The notes under the pieces: model-generated
Databases searched by the model: none
What the model was told of the DNA's origin: nothing
Seen by the model: only the letters and a program-made list of their open reading frames with translations
Made by a program: the position numbers and the translations under genes
In this document: positions 15,998 to 27,048 of the stretch, piece by piece
Position numbering within the stretch: position 1 is the first letter of the stretch
Layout: each line of letters starts with the position of its first letter
Origin: Rhodococcus sp. W8901
Lineage (GTDB): Bacteria; Actinomycetota; Actinomycetes; Mycobacteriales; Mycobacteriaceae
Assembly: GCF_013348805.1 (NCBI RefSeq)
Contig: NZ_CP054690.1
Coordinates: 2,294,001 to 2,358,000 of the forward strand
Reading direction: 5' to 3'
DNA length: 64,000 nucleotides

Positions 15998-18114
15998 CCG
16001 ACGCGCGAGAAGCCGACGGACCGGGCCCGGTGTTCGTCGAGTTGGGCCGTCCCGGCGACCGTCCGAGCTATCCGCCGGACGTGCACGCCCGGCTGGCGGC
16101 CGACGCCGAGGAGATCATCGCCCGCTACGAGACCCGCGATGCCGCGGCGGACCACGAGCACGGCCCCGACGGCCCCGGCCGTTCGGCGTTGCTGCCGCTG
16201 CTGCACCTGGTCCAGTCCGAGGACGGCTACGTCTCCCCGGCGGGAATCGACTTCTGCGCACGACAACTCGGTCTCACTGCTGCCGAGGTCACCGCGGTCG
16301 CCACGTTCTACACGATGTACCGGCGCAGTCCCACCGGCACGTACCACGTCGGCGTCTGCACCAACAGCCTGTGCGCGGTGATGGGTGGTGACGCGATCCA
16401 CGCCGCGCTCCGTGAACACCTCGGGATCGACGACGCCGAGACCACCGCGGACGGATCGGTGACCCTCGAGCACATCGAGTGCAATGCGGCCTGCGACTTC
16501 GCGCCCGTGATGATGGTGAACTGGGAGTTCTTCGACAATCAGACACCGGCGTCGGCGACCGGGATAGTGGACGCCCTCCGGTCGGGAGAGACCGTCACCC
16601 CCAGTCGCGGTGCGCCGCTGTGCTCGTTCCGCGACACGGCCCGGGTGCTCGCCGGGTTCCCCGATCGGCGCCCCGGGGCGCTCGAGGCGGGCGGCGGGGC
16701 CGGCGACGCGACACTGGCCGGCCTGCGTGCCAGTCGCGAGCATCAGGATCGTCCGGGGCACGACGGGGCCGACGCACTGACACCGGTGCTGAGCCGGTAC
16801 TGGGACGAGGCTCGGTCGTGGACCCTCGACACCTACCACCGCCATGACGGCTACACCGCGCTGCGGAAGGCGCTCGGAACGAACCCGGACGAGGTGATCC
16901 AGACGGTCAAGGACGCCGGGCTGCGTGGCCGCGGCGGGGCCGGGTTCCCGACCGGCATGAAGTGGTCGTTCATCCCGCAGGACCCGCCCGTCAGCAGCGC
17001 CGCCGGCACCGCCAAGCCGCACTACCTGGTCGTCAACGCGGACGAGTCGGAACCTGGGACCTGCAAGGACATTCCGTTGATGTTGGCGACGCCGCACGCG
17101 CTGATCGAGGGGGTGATCATCGCGGCGTACGCGATTCGGGCCGCGCGCGCCTTCATCTATCTGCGCGGCGAGGTGGTCCCGGTGCTGCGCCGACTCCAGG
17201 CCGCGGTGGCCGAGGCGTACGACGCCGGATACCTCGGCCGCGACATCCTCGGATCCGGCTACGACCTCGACATCGTGATCCACGCCGGCGCCGGCGCCTA
17301 TATCTGCGGTGAGGAGACCGCGCTGCTCGACTCGCTGGAGGGGCGCCGCGGGCAGCCGCGTCTGCGCCCGCCGTTCCCGGCGGTGGCCGGTCTGTACGCC
17401 TGCCCGACGGTGGTCAACAACGTCGAGTCCATCGCGAGCGTGCCGCCGATCATCCTCGGCGGACCCGAATGGTTCCGCAGCATGGGCAGCGAGGCGTCAC
17501 CCGGGTTCACCCTCTACTCCCTGTCCGGCCACGTGACCAGGCCCGGACAGTACGAGGCACCGCTGGGAATCACGTTGCGGCAGCTGCTCGACTACGCGGG
17601 CGGCGTCCGGGCCGGGCATCGCCTCAAGTTGTGGACGCCGGGCGGATCGTCCACGCCGATCTTCACCGACGAGCACCTCGACGTGCCGCTCGACTACGAG
17701 GGCGTCGCCGCGGCCGGGTCCATGCTGGGCACCAAGGCGCTGCAGATCTTCGACGAGACCACCTGTGTCGTCCGGGTGGTGTTGCGCTGGACGGAGTTCT
17801 ACGCCCACGAGTCGTGCGGCAAGTGCACCCCCTGCCGGGAGGGCACGTACTGGCTGGTGCAGATCCTCGAACGGCTCGAGCGCGGCGACGGCACCGAGGA
17901 GGACCTGTCGAAGCTGCTCGACATCTCGGACACCCTCCTCGGCAAGTCGTTCTGCGCACTCGGTGACGGCGCGGCCAGCCCGATCATGTCGTCGCTGAAG
18001 TACTTCCGCGACGAATACATCGCTCACCTCGACCACCACGGCTGTCCGTTCGACCCGGGCGAGGCGGCACTCGTCTCCCGGGTCGCCGCGGGACCGGAAA
18101 GGGGGACGCCATGA
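15994..18114 (+). CDS. nuoEF: Fused NADH-quinone oxidoreductase subunits E and F
   Basis: A single uninterrupted frame of 706 codons encodes a NuoE-like part (about residues 1-261) directly joined to a NuoF-like part (about 262-706). The NuoE part has all four [2Fe-2S] ligands (Cys122, Cys127, Cys163, Cys167). The NuoF part has the FMN/NADH-binding [10 protein letters not shown] and [14 protein letters not shown], and the N3 cluster motif [11 protein letters not shown]. In most bacteria these are separate genes; here no stop separates them. Where nuoF would be expected to begin with ATGACACCG, the sequence reads GCACTGACACCG (16774-16785), as if one C had been inserted into an ancestral ATGA overlap, which would also restore a common frame. 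A sequencing insertion could produce the same picture. As separate genes, nuoF would need CTG 16777 or GTG 16786. Together E and F accept electrons from NADH in the tip of complex I. Confidence 0.85.
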   Translation: MTDAREADGPGPVFVELGRPGDRPSYPPDVHARLAADAEEIIARYETRDAAADHEHGPDGPGRSALLPLLHLVQSEDGYVSPAGIDFCARQLGLTAAEVTAVATFYTMYRRSPTGTYHVGVCTNSLCAVMGGDAIHAALREHLGIDDAETTADGSVTLEHIECNAACDFAPVMMVNWEFFDNQTPASATGIVDALRSGETVTPSRGAPLCSFRDTARVLAGFPDRRPGALEAGGGAGDATLAGLRASREHQDRPGHDGADALTPVLSRYWDEARSWTLDTYHRHDGYTALRKALGTNPDEVIQTVKDAGLRGRGGAGFPTGMKWSFIPQDPPVSSAAGTAKPHYLVVNADESEPGTCKDIPLMLATPHALIEGVIIAAYAIRAARAFIYLRGEVVPVLRRLQAAVAEAYDAGYLGRDILGSGYDLDIVIHAGAGAYICGEETALLDSLEGRRGQPRLRPPFPAVAGLYACPTVVNNVESIASVPPIILGGPEWFRSMGSEASPGFTLYSLSGHVTRPGQYEAPLGITLRQLLDYAGGVRAGHRLKLWTPGGSSTPIFTDEHLDVPLDYEGVAAAGSMLGTKALQIFDETTCVVRVVLRWTEFYAHESCGKCTPCREGTYWLVQILERLERGDGTEEDLSKLLDISDTLLGKSFCALGDGAASPIMSSLKYFRDEYIAHLDHHGCPFDPGEAALVSRVAAGPERGTP
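16777..18114 (+). other. nuoF: NuoF part of the NuoEF frame
   Basis: This 445-codon portion corresponds to the whole of ordinary NuoF: it oxidises NADH, holds FMN and cluster N3, and passes electrons to NuoG. It starts with [20 protein letters not shown], matching the usual NuoF N-terminus except that the initiator Met position is Leu (CTG). No convincing ribosome-binding site precedes it. Its stop overlaps the nuoG start (ATGA). Confidence 0.8.
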
Positions 18115-20570
18115 CCGTCAACGTCAACGTCGACGCCTCCGGGCAGCCGGTGCTGTCGGACCGGGTGACCTTCACGATCGACGGGGTGGAGGTCACCGTC
18201 CCCAAGGGGACACTGGTGATCCGCGCGGCCGAGGGGATCGGGATTCAGATCCCCCGGTTCTGCGACCACCCGCTGCTCGAACCGGTGGGTGCGTGCCGCC
18301 AGTGTCTCGTCGAGGTGGAGGGGCAGCGCAAGCCGCTCGCGTCGTGCACCACCGTCGCGACGGACGGCATGGTGGTCCACACCCAGGTCACGTCCGAGGT
18401 CGCCGACAAGGCGCAGAAGGGCGTGATGGAACTGCTGCTCATCAACCATCCGCTGGACTGCCCGGTGTGCGACAAGGGCGGTGAGTGCCCGCTGCAGAAT
18501 CAGGCGATGTCCAGCGGTCGGGCCGAGTCCCGGTTCGGTGGCGTCAAACGCACCTTCCCCAAGCCGATTCCGCTGTCGACCGAGGTCCTGCTGGATCGTG
18601 AGCGATGCGTGCTGTGCGCGCGGTGCACGCGGTTCTCGAGGCAGATCGCGGGCGACCCGATGATCGAACTCCTCGAACGCGGCGCGCTGCAGCAGGTGGG
18701 CATCGGGGAGGACGAGCCGTTCGACTCGTACTTCTCCGGCAACACCGTCCAGATCTGCCCGGTCGGTGCCCTCACCGGGGCGGCGTACCGGTTCCGGGCG
18801 CGGCCGTTCGACCTGGTCTCGAGCCCCAGCGTGTGCGAGCACTGCGCGAGCGGATGCGCGCAGCGCACCGATCACCGCCGCGGCACCGTGCTGCGTCGCC
18901 TGGCCGGTGACGATCCGCAGGTCAACGAGGAGTGGAACTGCGACAAGGGCCGTTGGGCGTTCACGTACGCCGGTGAGCCGGATCGGATCGAGACGCCGAT
19001 GATCCGCGGCGCCACGGGTGATCTGGTTCCCGCTTCGTGGCCGGAGGCGCTGGCGGTCGCGGCGCGGGGGCTGCGATCGGCCGACGGCGGCGTCGGTGTG
19101 CTGGTCGGTGGGCGGGTCACGTACGAGGACGCCTACGCCTACTCGAAGTTCGCGCGGATCGTGCTGGGCACCAACGACGTCGACTTCCGTGCGCGCGTGC
19201 ACTCGGCCGAGGAAGCGGACTTCCTCGCGGCCCGGGTAGCCGGCCGCATGCTGGGCGCAGATCCGGCGGCGGTCACCTACGACGATCTCGATCGGGCGCC
19301 TGCCGTCCTGCTGGTCGCGTTCGAACCCGAGGAAGAATCGCCGATCGTCTTCCTGCGGCTGCGAAAGGCAGTGCGTACCAAGAGGACCGTGGTGCTCTCG
19401 ATTGCGCCGTTCGCGAGCCGTGGTCTCGGGAAGATATCCGGCCGGCTGCTGCGTGCGGTCCCCGGAGACGAGCCGGCGCTCCTCGACGAGTTGGGCAGTT
19501 CGGAGTTCCTGCGTTGCCCCGGCGCGGTGATCCTGGTCGGGGAGCGGGCCGCTGCGATCCCGGGCGCGTTGTCCGCGCTGGCGCGCCTCGCCGACGACAC
19601 GGGGGCGCACCTGGCGTGGGTGCCGCGGCGGGCCGGTGAGCGCGGTGCGCTCGAGGCCGGGGCGCTGCCGTGCCTGTTGCCCGGCGGTCGGCCGGTCGTG
19701 GACGCCGAGGCCCGTCGGCAGGTTGCCGCCGCGTGGGGGGTCGGCGACCTCCCGGGCACGACCGGCCGCGACACCGCTGCCATGCTCGCCGCCGCCGTAT
19801 CGGGGGATCTCGGTGGATTACTGGTCGGTGGTGTCGAACTCGACGATCTGCCGGATCCGCGGCTCGCATTGTCGGCGATCGACACCGCCGGGTTCGTCGT
19901 CAGCCTCGAGTTGCGTCGCAGCGCGGTCACCGACCGTGCCGATGTGGTGTTCCCGGTGGCGCCCGTCGCGGAGAAGGACGGCGCCTTCGTCGATTGGGAA
20001 GGCCGTGGGCGACCGTTCGAGGCCGCGCTGCGCACCACCGGCACCGTGCCCGACCAGCGGGTGCTCGACGCCCTCGCCGCCGAGATGGGTGCCCGCCTCG
20101 GTCTGCCGGACGTCGCCGCCGCGCACGCCGAACTCGGACGGCTCGGGGCGTGGGACGGGACTCGCCCCACCGCGCCCGGCGTGGTTCCGCGCGGGGCACG
20201 GGAACCGGGTCCGGGCGAGGCCGTGCTCGCGGGCTGGCGGATGCTGCTCGACGCCGGGCGGATGCAGGACGGCGAACCGTACCTCGCGGGCACGGCCCGC
20301 GCACCGGTGCTGCGACTCTCGGCCGACTGCGCCGACGAGATCGGTGCCCGGGACGGTGATCCGGTGACCGTGGAGAGCGACACGGGAGCCGTCACGCTGC
20401 CGCTCGAGGTGACCGACCTGCCCTACCGGGTGGTGTGGCTGCCGCTGAACTCGCCCGGGTCGGCGGTGTACCGGCAACTCGGCCGGGGGCCCGGCGACGT
20501 CGTACGCATCCGCCGCGGAGAGTTCGCCGGCGCAGCGGCGAATCCGGCACGGGGGGAGGCTCGGCGATGA
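18111..20570 (+). CDS. nuoG: NADH-quinone oxidoreductase subunit G
   Basis: 819-aa iron-sulfur subunit of the peripheral arm. In order: an N-terminal [2Fe-2S] domain ([18 protein letters not shown]), the HxxxCxxC-type cluster region ([18 protein letters not shown]), two [4Fe-4S] motifs ([22 protein letters not shown]), then a molybdopterin-oxidoreductase-like domain beginning CEHCASGC. No molybdenum function is expected; the domain is structural. The C-terminal half is more variable and Ala/Gly/Arg rich. ATGA overlaps at both ends. Confidence 0.96.
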   Translation: MTVNVNVDASGQPVLSDRVTFTIDGVEVTVPKGTLVIRAAEGIGIQIPRFCDHPLLEPVGACRQCLVEVEGQRKPLASCTTVATDGMVVHTQVTSEVADKAQKGVMELLLINHPLDCPVCDKGGECPLQNQAMSSGRAESRFGGVKRTFPKPIPLSTEVLLDRERCVLCARCTRFSRQIAGDPMIELLERGALQQVGIGEDEPFDSYFSGNTVQICPVGALTGAAYRFRARPFDLVSSPSVCEHCASGCAQRTDHRRGTVLRRLAGDDPQVNEEWNCDKGRWAFTYAGEPDRIETPMIRGATGDLVPASWPEALAVAARGLRSADGGVGVLVGGRVTYEDAYAYSKFARIVLGTNDVDFRARVHSAEEADFLAARVAGRMLGADPAAVTYDDLDRAPAVLLVAFEPEEESPIVFLRLRKAVRTKRTVVLSIAPFASRGLGKISGRLLRAVPGDEPALLDELGSSEFLRCPGAVILVGERAAAIPGALSALARLADDTGAHLAWVPRRAGERGALEAGALPCLLPGGRPVVDAEARRQVAAAWGVGDLPGTTGRDTAAMLAAAVSGDLGGLLVGGVELDDLPDPRLALSAIDTAGFVVSLELRRSAVTDRADVVFPVAPVAEKDGAFVDWEGRGRPFEAALRTTGTVPDQRVLDALAAEMGARLGLPDVAAAHAELGRLGAWDGTRPTAPGVVPRGAREPGPGEAVLAGWRMLLDAGRMQDGEPYLAGTARAPVLRLSADCADEIGARDGDPVTVESDTGAVTLPLEVTDLPYRVVWLPLNSPGSAVYRQLGRGPGDVVRIRRGEFAGAAANPARGEARR

Positions 20571-21880
20571 CCACCCCGATCACCACCCTGGCCTACACGG
20601 ACCTGTCGATGTTCGGACACGACCCGTGGTGGCTGGTCGTCGCGAAGGCACTGGGCATCTTCGTGTTCCTGGTGCTCACCGTGCTGATCGCGATCTACGC
20701 CGAACGGAAGGTGCTGGCGTGGATGCAGATGCGGGTCGGCCCCGACCGGGTCGGCCCCCGCGGCATCCTGCAGAGCCTCGCCGACGGCATCAAGCTCGCG
20801 CTCAAGGAGGGCATCGTCCCCAAGGGCGTCGACAAACCTGTCTACCTCCTGGCGCCGATCATCGCGACCGTGCCGGCGTTCATGGCGTTCGCGGTGATCC
20901 CGTTCGGTCCCGAGGTCTCGATCCTCGGACACCGGACACCGTTGCAGCTCACCGACCTGCCGGTGGCCGTCCTCTACATCCTCGCCGTCACCTCCGTCGG
21001 CGTGTACGGAATCGTGCTGGCGGGGTGGGCATCCGGTTCGACCTATCCGCTGCTGGGTGGCCTGCGGTCCACCGCGCAGGTGATCTCGTACGAGGTTGCG
21101 ATGGCGCTGTCGTTCGCGGCGGTGTTCCTCGATGCCGGCACGATGTCGACGTCGGGAATCGTTGCCGCGCAGAACGGCCACTGGTACGTGTTCCTACTGC
21201 TGCCGTCGTTCCTCATCTACGTCACGTCGATGGTCGGCGAGACCAATCGGGCGCCGTTCGACCTGCCCGAGGCCGAGGGCGAACTGGTCGGCGGTTTCCA
21301 CACGGAGTACTCGTCGCTGCGGTTCGCGATGTTCATGCTCGCCGAGTACGTCAACATGGTGACGGTTTCGGCGCTGGCGGCGACGCTGTTCCTCGGTGGC
21401 TGGCACGCGCCGTGGCCGCTGAACATGTGGGATGGCGCCAACTCCGGGTGGTGGCCGCTGCTGTGGTTCGCCGCGAAGGTCTGGGGCTTCCTCTTCGTGT
21501 TCGTCTGGCTGCGCGGCACCCTGCCGCGCCTGCGTTACGACCAGTTCATGAACCTCGGATGGAAGGTGCTCATCCCGGTCTCCGTCGTGTGGGTCATGGT
21601 GGTCGCCGCGGTGCGCGCGATGCGCATCGAGGGCTACGAGACCCGGTGGATCGTCCTCGCGGTCGGCGGCGCGGTCGTGGGACTGCTCCTGCTGGCGCTG
21701 CTGTACCGCAAGCTGCGTTCCGGACCGCCGGTGCCGGGCCCGGAGACACCGTCGGTGCGCGAACCCTTCGACCCGATGGCCGGTGGATTCCCGGTTCCGC
21801 CCCTGCCTGGCCAGGGCGCACGGTCCGACCGCACGCTCGTGCGGTCCGGCCACTCCGGAAAGGAGGATTTCGATGCCTGA
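20567..21880 (+). CDS. nuoH: NADH-quinone oxidoreductase subunit H
   Basis: 437-aa membrane subunit with about eight helices that lines the quinone channel and links the redox and proton-pumping arms. Conserved pieces: [35 protein letters not shown], and [27 protein letters not shown] 20567 overlaps the nuoG stop. The C-terminus has a Pro-rich hydrophilic tail of about 50 residues after the last helix, and the gene overlaps nuoI by 8 bp. Confidence 0.97.
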   Translation: MTTPITTLAYTDLSMFGHDPWWLVVAKALGIFVFLVLTVLIAIYAERKVLAWMQMRVGPDRVGPRGILQSLADGIKLALKEGIVPKGVDKPVYLLAPIIATVPAFMAFAVIPFGPEVSILGHRTPLQLTDLPVAVLYILAVTSVGVYGIVLAGWASGSTYPLLGGLRSTAQVISYEVAMALSFAAVFLDAGTMSTSGIVAAQNGHWYVFLLLPSFLIYVTSMVGETNRAPFDLPEAEGELVGGFHTEYSSLRFAMFMLAEYVNMVTVSALAATLFLGGWHAPWPLNMWDGANSGWWPLLWFAAKVWGFLFVFVWLRGTLPRLRYDQFMNLGWKVLIPVSVVWVMVVAAVRAMRIEGYETRWIVLAVGGAVVGLLLLALLYRKLRSGPPVPGPETPSVREPFDPMAGGFPVPPLPGQGARSDRTLVRSGHSGKEDFDA

Positions 21881-22418
21881 CTTCTTCGACTCCGTAGCGG
21901 GTTTCGGTGTGACCTTCTCGACGATGTTCAAGAAACCCGTGACCGAGTTCTATCCCGAGCAGAAGGTGCCGACGGCCGAGCGGTACCACGGCCGCCACCA
22001 ACTCAACCGCCACCCGGACGGCCTCGAGAAGTGCATCGGCTGCGAGTTGTGTGCGTGGGCGTGCCCGGCCGACGCGATCTACGTCGAGGGCGCCGACAAC
22101 ACCGACGAGGAACGGTTCTCGCCGGGGGAGCGGTACGGCCGCGTCTACCAGATCAACTACCTGCGCTGCATCGGCTGCGGGCTCTGCGTCGAGGCGTGTC
22201 CCACCCGCGCGCTCACGATGACCAACGAATACGAGATGGCCGACGACAACCGCGCCGACCTGATCTACGAGAAGGACCGGCTGCTCGCGCCGCTGCAGCC
22301 GGGCATGGAACCCCCGCCACACCCCATGGCGCCGGGCAGCACCGACGAGGACTACTACCGGGGGACGGTGACCGGCACGGCGACCGGTCCCGCGACGCGA
22401 CCCGGGGAGGTGACCTAG
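21873..22418 (+). CDS. nuoI: NADH-quinone oxidoreductase subunit I
   Basis: 181-aa ferredoxin-like subunit with two [4Fe-4S] clusters (N6a, N6b): [12 protein letters not shown] at about residues 54-65 and [12 protein letters not shown] at about 99-110. It relays electrons toward NuoB. ATG 21873 is chosen because AGGAGG stands at 21861-21866 with ideal spacing; the frame is open further upstream inside nuoH but lacks a site. A Pro/Gly/Thr-rich tail follows the domain. Confidence 0.97.
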   Translation: MPDFFDSVAGFGVTFSTMFKKPVTEFYPEQKVPTAERYHGRHQLNRHPDGLEKCIGCELCAWACPADAIYVEGADNTDEERFSPGERYGRVYQINYLRCIGCGLCVEACPTRALTMTNEYEMADDNRADLIYEKDRLLAPLQPGMEPPPHPMAPGSTDEDYYRGTVTGTATGPATRPGEVT

Positions 22419-23257
22419 TGGACGCCGGGATGTTGAACGCGACGGCGCTGCTGGCCGCGGACACCTTCACCCGGACATCCACCGGTGAGGGCGTGCAGTT
22501 CTGGATCCTGGGCACCATCGCGGTGATCGGCGCGCTCGGCGTGGTGTGCGCGCCCAAGGCGGTGTACTCGGCGATCTTCCTCGCGATGACGATGATCATC
22601 CTCGCGGTCTTCTACATTGCACAGGGTGCGCTGTTCCTCGGCGTCGTGCAGGTGGTGGTCTACACCGGCGCGGTGATGATGCTGTTCCTGTTCGTGGTGA
22701 TGCTCATCGGCGTGGACTCGTCCGATTCGCTGGTCGAAACGCTTCGCGGGCAGCGGATTGCCGCGGTCGTGGCCGGGGTCGGGTTCGGGCTGCTGCTGAT
22801 CGGGGGACTCGGCAATGCGACGGTCGGGTCGATCGGCCCGGACGGCACGCGGGTCGGATTCGTGGGCCTGGACCGGGCGAATGCCGGCGGAAACGTCGAG
22901 GGCCTCGCCGAGGTCGTGTTCATCAGGTACGTGTGGGTGTTCGAACTCACCGGCGCGCTGCTGATCACCGCGACGATCGGCGCGATGGTGCTGGCGCACC
23001 GCGAACGCTTCGAGCGGCGCCTCGGTCAGCGGGAGATGTCCCAGCAGCGGTTCCGCGACTGGGGTGCGGGCGAGCCCGACGCGACCGCCCGCGTCACGCC
23101 ACCGCCCAGCCCCGGCGTCTACGCGCGGCACAACGCCGTCGACATGCCGGCGCGACTGCCCGACGGCACCTACGCGCGGGAATCGGTCAGCAAATTGCTC
23201 ACGCCGCGCAGTGTTCCGCCGGCCGCCGAGTCGTCCGACCCGGAGGGGGAGCGATGA
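22418..23257 (+). CDS. nuoJ: NADH-quinone oxidoreductase subunit J
   Basis: 279-aa membrane subunit with five predicted helices ([92 protein letters not shown]). A C-terminal hydrophilic tail of about 80 residues carries a KLLTPR-like ending. GTG 22418 shares one base with the nuoI TAG and has GGGGAGG upstream; ATG 22430 is an alternative. Overlaps nuoK by ATGA. Confidence 0.96.
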   Translation: MDAGMLNATALLAADTFTRTSTGEGVQFWILGTIAVIGALGVVCAPKAVYSAIFLAMTMIILAVFYIAQGALFLGVVQVVVYTGAVMMLFLFVVMLIGVDSSDSLVETLRGQRIAAVVAGVGFGLLLIGGLGNATVGSIGPDGTRVGFVGLDRANAGGNVEGLAEVVFIRYVWVFELTGALLITATIGAMVLAHRERFERRLGQREMSQQRFRDWGAGEPDATARVTPPPSPGVYARHNAVDMPARLPDGTYARESVSKLLTPRSVPPAAESSDPEGER

Positions 23258-23553
23258 ACCCGGAGAACTACCTGTACCTGGCGGCGCTGCTCTTCACGAT
23301 CGGCGCGGCGGGAGTGCTGCTGCGGCGCAACGCGATCGTCGTGTTCATGTGCATCGAGCTGATGCTCAACGCCGCCAACCTGGCCTTCGTGACGTTCGCC
23401 CGGATGCACGGCAACCTCGACGGCCAGGTGTTCGCGTTCTTCACGATGGTGGTCGCCGCGGCCGAGGTCGTCATCGGACTCGCGATCATCATGACCATCT
23501 TCCGCACCCGTCGTTCGGCCTCGGTCGACGACGCCGACCTGCTGAAGTACTGA
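23254..23553 (+). CDS. nuoK: NADH-quinone oxidoreductase subunit K
   Basis: 99-aa, three-helix antiporter-like subunit. The conserved membrane glutamate is in [13 protein letters not shown], and a second acidic residue is in [16 protein letters not shown]. It takes part in proton translocation. ATG 23254 overlaps the nuoJ stop. One base separates its stop from the nuoL GTG. Confidence 0.97.
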   Translation: MNPENYLYLAALLFTIGAAGVLLRRNAIVVFMCIELMLNAANLAFVTFARMHGNLDGQVFAFFTMVVAAAEVVIGLAIIMTIFRTRRSASVDDADLLKY

Positions 23554-23554
23554 C

Positions 23555-25471
23555 GTGAACGGGGGGACGGGAATTCAGTCACTCATCTGGCTCCTGCCGG
23601 CACTGCCGCTGGTCGGCGCCGCGGTCCTACTGCTCGCCGGTCGGCGCAGCGACCGCTGGGGCCACCTCCTCGGGTGCACCGCGGCGCTCGCATCCTTCGT
23701 GGTCGCGGTGGCACTGTTCGTCGACCTGATCGGCCGGGACGCGTCGGACCGTGTCGCGCAGCAGGATCTGTTCACGTGGCTTCCGGTGGCCGGGCTGCAG
23801 GTGGACTTCGGCCTCCGGCTCGACCAGTTGTCGATCAGCTTCGTGCTGCTGATCACCGGCGTCGGATCGCTCATCCACATCTACTCGGTCGGCTACATGA
23901 AGACAGATCCCGATCGCAGGCGGTTCTTCGCGTACCTCAATCTGTTCCTCGCCGCGATGCTGCTGCTGGTCCTCGCCGACAACTACCTCGGCCTCTACGT
24001 CGGCTGGGAGGGTGTGGGTCTCGCGTCGTACCTGCTCATCGGGTTCTGGCAGTTCAAGCCGACCGCCGCGACCGCGGCGAAGAAGGCGTTCGTGGTCAAC
24101 CGCGTCGGCGACATGGGTCTGATCGTCGCGCTGATGATCATGTTCGCGACGTTCGGCTCGGTGTCGTTCACCGACGTCCTCGGCGGTGTGGGCGACGCGA
24201 GCGGCGGAGTGACCACCGCGCTCGGCCTGACCTTGCTGCTCGCGGCGTGCGGCAAGTCGGCGCAGGTTCCGCTGCAGTCGTGGCTGGGCGACGCGATGGA
24301 GGGCCCCACACCGGTGTCGGCGCTCATCCACGCGGCGACGATGGTCACCGCGGGTGTCTACCTGATCGTCCGATCCGGCCCGATCTTCGAGGCGTCGCCC
24401 GGCGCACAGGTCGCGGTCGTGCTCGTCGGAGCGGTCACCCTGCTGTTCGGCGCGATCATCGGCTGCGCCAAGGACGACATCAAGAAGGCGCTCGCGGCGT
24501 CGACGATGAGCCAGATCGGCTACATGGTGATGGCTGCCGGACTCGGTCCGGCGGGTTACGCGTTCGCGATCATGCTGCTGCTCGCCCACGGGTTCTTCAA
24601 GGCCGGACTGTTCCTCGGCGCCGGATCGGTGATGCACGGGATGAACGACGAGACCGACATGCGCCGTTACGGCGGACTGCGGACACTGATGCCGATCACG
24701 TTCGCCACCTTCGGTTTCGGCTACCTCGCAATCATCGGGATACCGCCGTTCTCCGGCTTCTTCTCCAAGGACAAGATCATCGAGGCCGCGTTCGGGTCGG
24801 GCGGTGTCGGTGGCGCCGCCCTCGGCACCGTCGCGCTGCTCGGTGCCGGTCTGACGGCGTTCTACATGACGCGCGTGATGCTGATGACGTTCTTCGGCGA
24901 ACGGCGCTGGGAAGCGGGCACCCATCCGCACGAGTCGCCCGGTGTGATGACGGTGCCGATGGTGGTGATCGCGGTCGGCTCGGTCGCGGCCGGTGGGTTG
25001 CTCGCGATCGGCGGCACGCTCGAGCACTGGCTCGACCCGGTCTGGACCGAGTTCGGCGCGGCCGCGGAGCATGCGGAACTCGCCGTCCCGGTGTGGGCGA
25101 TCACCGTCGTCACGCTGGCGGTGGTCCTGGTCGGTGTCGGCATCGCGTGGCGGCAGTACGCGACACGCCCGGTCCCCACCTCGGCGCCGGAGGAGGTGTC
25201 GGTCCTGACCGTCGCCGCGCGCAGCGACCTCTACGGCGATGCCGTCGACGAGGCCGTGTTCATGCGCCCCGGACAGCAGTTGGTGCGGGCGTTGACGACG
25301 GTCGAGGACAAGGGCATCGACGGAGTGGTCGGCGGTGTCGCCGGCCTGCTCGGTGTCGCGTCGGTGGCGCTGCGGCGGTTGCAGACCGGCTTCGTCCGGT
25401 CGTACGCCCTGTACATGTTCGTCGGCGCGGCCGTCGTGGTCGCCGCCGCACTGGTCGGGAGGGCGGGATGA
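23555..25471 (+). CDS. nuoL: NADH-quinone oxidoreductase subunit L
   Basis: 638-aa proton-pumping, antiporter-like subunit with about 16 helices and the long lateral helix near the C-terminus. Conserved segments include [59 protein letters not shown], and [11 protein letters not shown]. The GTG start is at 23555. Ends in an ATGA overlap with nuoM. Confidence 0.97.
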   Translation: MNGGTGIQSLIWLLPALPLVGAAVLLLAGRRSDRWGHLLGCTAALASFVVAVALFVDLIGRDASDRVAQQDLFTWLPVAGLQVDFGLRLDQLSISFVLLITGVGSLIHIYSVGYMKTDPDRRRFFAYLNLFLAAMLLLVLADNYLGLYVGWEGVGLASYLLIGFWQFKPTAATAAKKAFVVNRVGDMGLIVALMIMFATFGSVSFTDVLGGVGDASGGVTTALGLTLLLAACGKSAQVPLQSWLGDAMEGPTPVSALIHAATMVTAGVYLIVRSGPIFEASPGAQVAVVLVGAVTLLFGAIIGCAKDDIKKALAASTMSQIGYMVMAAGLGPAGYAFAIMLLLAHGFFKAGLFLGAGSVMHGMNDETDMRRYGGLRTLMPITFATFGFGYLAIIGIPPFSGFFSKDKIIEAAFGSGGVGGAALGTVALLGAGLTAFYMTRVMLMTFFGERRWEAGTHPHESPGVMTVPMVVIAVGSVAAGGLLAIGGTLEHWLDPVWTEFGAAAEHAELAVPVWAITVVTLAVVLVGVGIAWRQYATRPVPTSAPEEVSVLTVAARSDLYGDAVDEAVFMRPGQQLVRALTTVEDKGIDGVVGGVAGLLGVASVALRRLQTGFVRSYALYMFVGAAVVVAAALVGRAG

Positions 25472-27048
25472 ACGACTTTCCCTGGCTGACGGTGCTGTGG
25501 GCACTGCCACTGGTGGGTGCGGCCGCGGCACTGGGGACGCCGGCCCGGACGAGGGTCGTCGCGAAGTGGCTGGCGGTGGCGGCGGCACTGCTGACCCTCG
25601 TGGTGGCCGTGGTCCTCGCGATCCGCTTCGACCCGGGTGGCGAGCAGTATCAGTTCGTCGAATCGCATTCGTGGATACCGGCTTTCGGGACCCGGTACGA
25701 GCTGGGTCTCGACGGCATCGCGTTGGCGCTGGTGCTGCTGACCGCCGTCCTCGTGCCGCTGCTGTTGCTGGCCGGGTGGCGTGATGTGGCCCCGGACGAT
25801 TCTCGGCCGCGCGCCACGCACATGTACGTCGCGCTGATCCTGATCGTCGAGTCGATGGTGCTGATGTCGTTCCTGTCCCTCGACATCCTGCTGTTCTACG
25901 TCTTCTTCGAGGCCATGCTGATCCCGATGTACTTCCTCATCGGTGGGTTCGGGCCGGCCGGCATCGGTCGGTCCCGCGCGGCCATGAAGTTCCTGCTGTA
26001 CAACCTGTTCGGCGGCCTGATCATGCTCGCCGCGGTGATCGGTCTGTACGTGGTGACGGCGGGGGCGGACAGCCCGTTCGAGACGGGGACGTTCGACTTC
26101 CGGGCCATCGTCGACGCCGTGTCCTCCGGCGCGCTGCCGATCGATGCGCCGGTCGCCAACGCACTGTTCCTCGGGTTCATGTTCGCGTTCGCGGTGAAGG
26201 CGCCGCTGTGGCCGCTGCACAGCTGGCTCCCGGACGCCGCGGTCGAGGCCACCCCGGTCAGCGCCGTCCTCATGATGGCCGTGGTCGACAAGGTGGGCAC
26301 GTTCGCGATGCTGCGCTACTGCCTGCAGCTGTTCCCCGACGCCGCACAGTATTTCGCGCCGCTCGTGGTGACGCTCGCCGTGATCAGCATCGTGTACGGC
26401 GCGCTGCTGGCGATCGGTCAGACCGACGTGATGCGCCTGATCGCGTACACCTCGATCTCCCACTTCGGCTTCATCGTGCTGGGCGTGTTCGCGATGACCA
26501 GCCAGGGCCAGAGCGGCTCGACCCTCTACATGGTCAATCACGGATTCTCCACCGCCGCACTGATGCTGGTGGCCGGATTCCTGGTCTCGCGCCGCGGCAC
26601 CCGGGCCATCGCGGACTACGGCGGTGTGCAGAAGGTGGCGCCGCTGATGGCCGGCACGTTCCTGATCGCCGGCCTGGCCACGCTGTCGCTGCCGGGGCTG
26701 GCCCCGTTCATCAGCGAGTTCCTCGTGCTGATCGGGACCTACACCCGCTATCCGCTGGCCGCGGTCCTCGCGACGATCGCGCTGGTCCTCGCGGCGCTGT
26801 ACGTGCTGTGGCTGTACCAGCGGATGATGACCGGCCCGGTCCGGACCGGGAACGAACGCATCCGCGATCTGAGACGTCGTGAGATCGCGGTGGTCGCGCC
26901 GCTGATCGCGCTGCTCCTGATCCTCGGGGTCTATCCCAAGCCGATCCTCGACGTCATCACACCCGCGGTCGACAACACGCTGACCACGATCGATCGGCAG
27001 GATCCCGGGCCGGTCGTCGCCGAGCAGGACGGAGGTGGCCCCCGGTGA
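25468..27048 (+). CDS. nuoM: NADH-quinone oxidoreductase subunit M
   Basis: 526-aa antiporter-like proton-pumping subunit, about 14 helices. Diagnostic segments: [19 protein letters not shown] (key Glu), [27 protein letters not shown] (key Lys), and [16 protein letters not shown] 25468 overlaps the nuoL stop, and its own stop overlaps the nuoN GTG. Confidence 0.97.
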   Translation: MNDFPWLTVLWALPLVGAAAALGTPARTRVVAKWLAVAAALLTLVVAVVLAIRFDPGGEQYQFVESHSWIPAFGTRYELGLDGIALALVLLTAVLVPLLLLAGWRDVAPDDSRPRATHMYVALILIVESMVLMSFLSLDILLFYVFFEAMLIPMYFLIGGFGPAGIGRSRAAMKFLLYNLFGGLIMLAAVIGLYVVTAGADSPFETGTFDFRAIVDAVSSGALPIDAPVANALFLGFMFAFAVKAPLWPLHSWLPDAAVEATPVSAVLMMAVVDKVGTFAMLRYCLQLFPDAAQYFAPLVVTLAVISIVYGALLAIGQTDVMRLIAYTSISHFGFIVLGVFAMTSQGQSGSTLYMVNHGFSTAALMLVAGFLVSRRGTRAIADYGGVQKVAPLMAGTFLIAGLATLSLPGLAPFISEFLVLIGTYTRYPLAAVLATIALVLAALYVLWLYQRMMTGPVRTGNERIRDLRRREIAVVAPLIALLLILGVYPKPILDVITPAVDNTLTTIDRQDPGPVVAEQDGGGPR

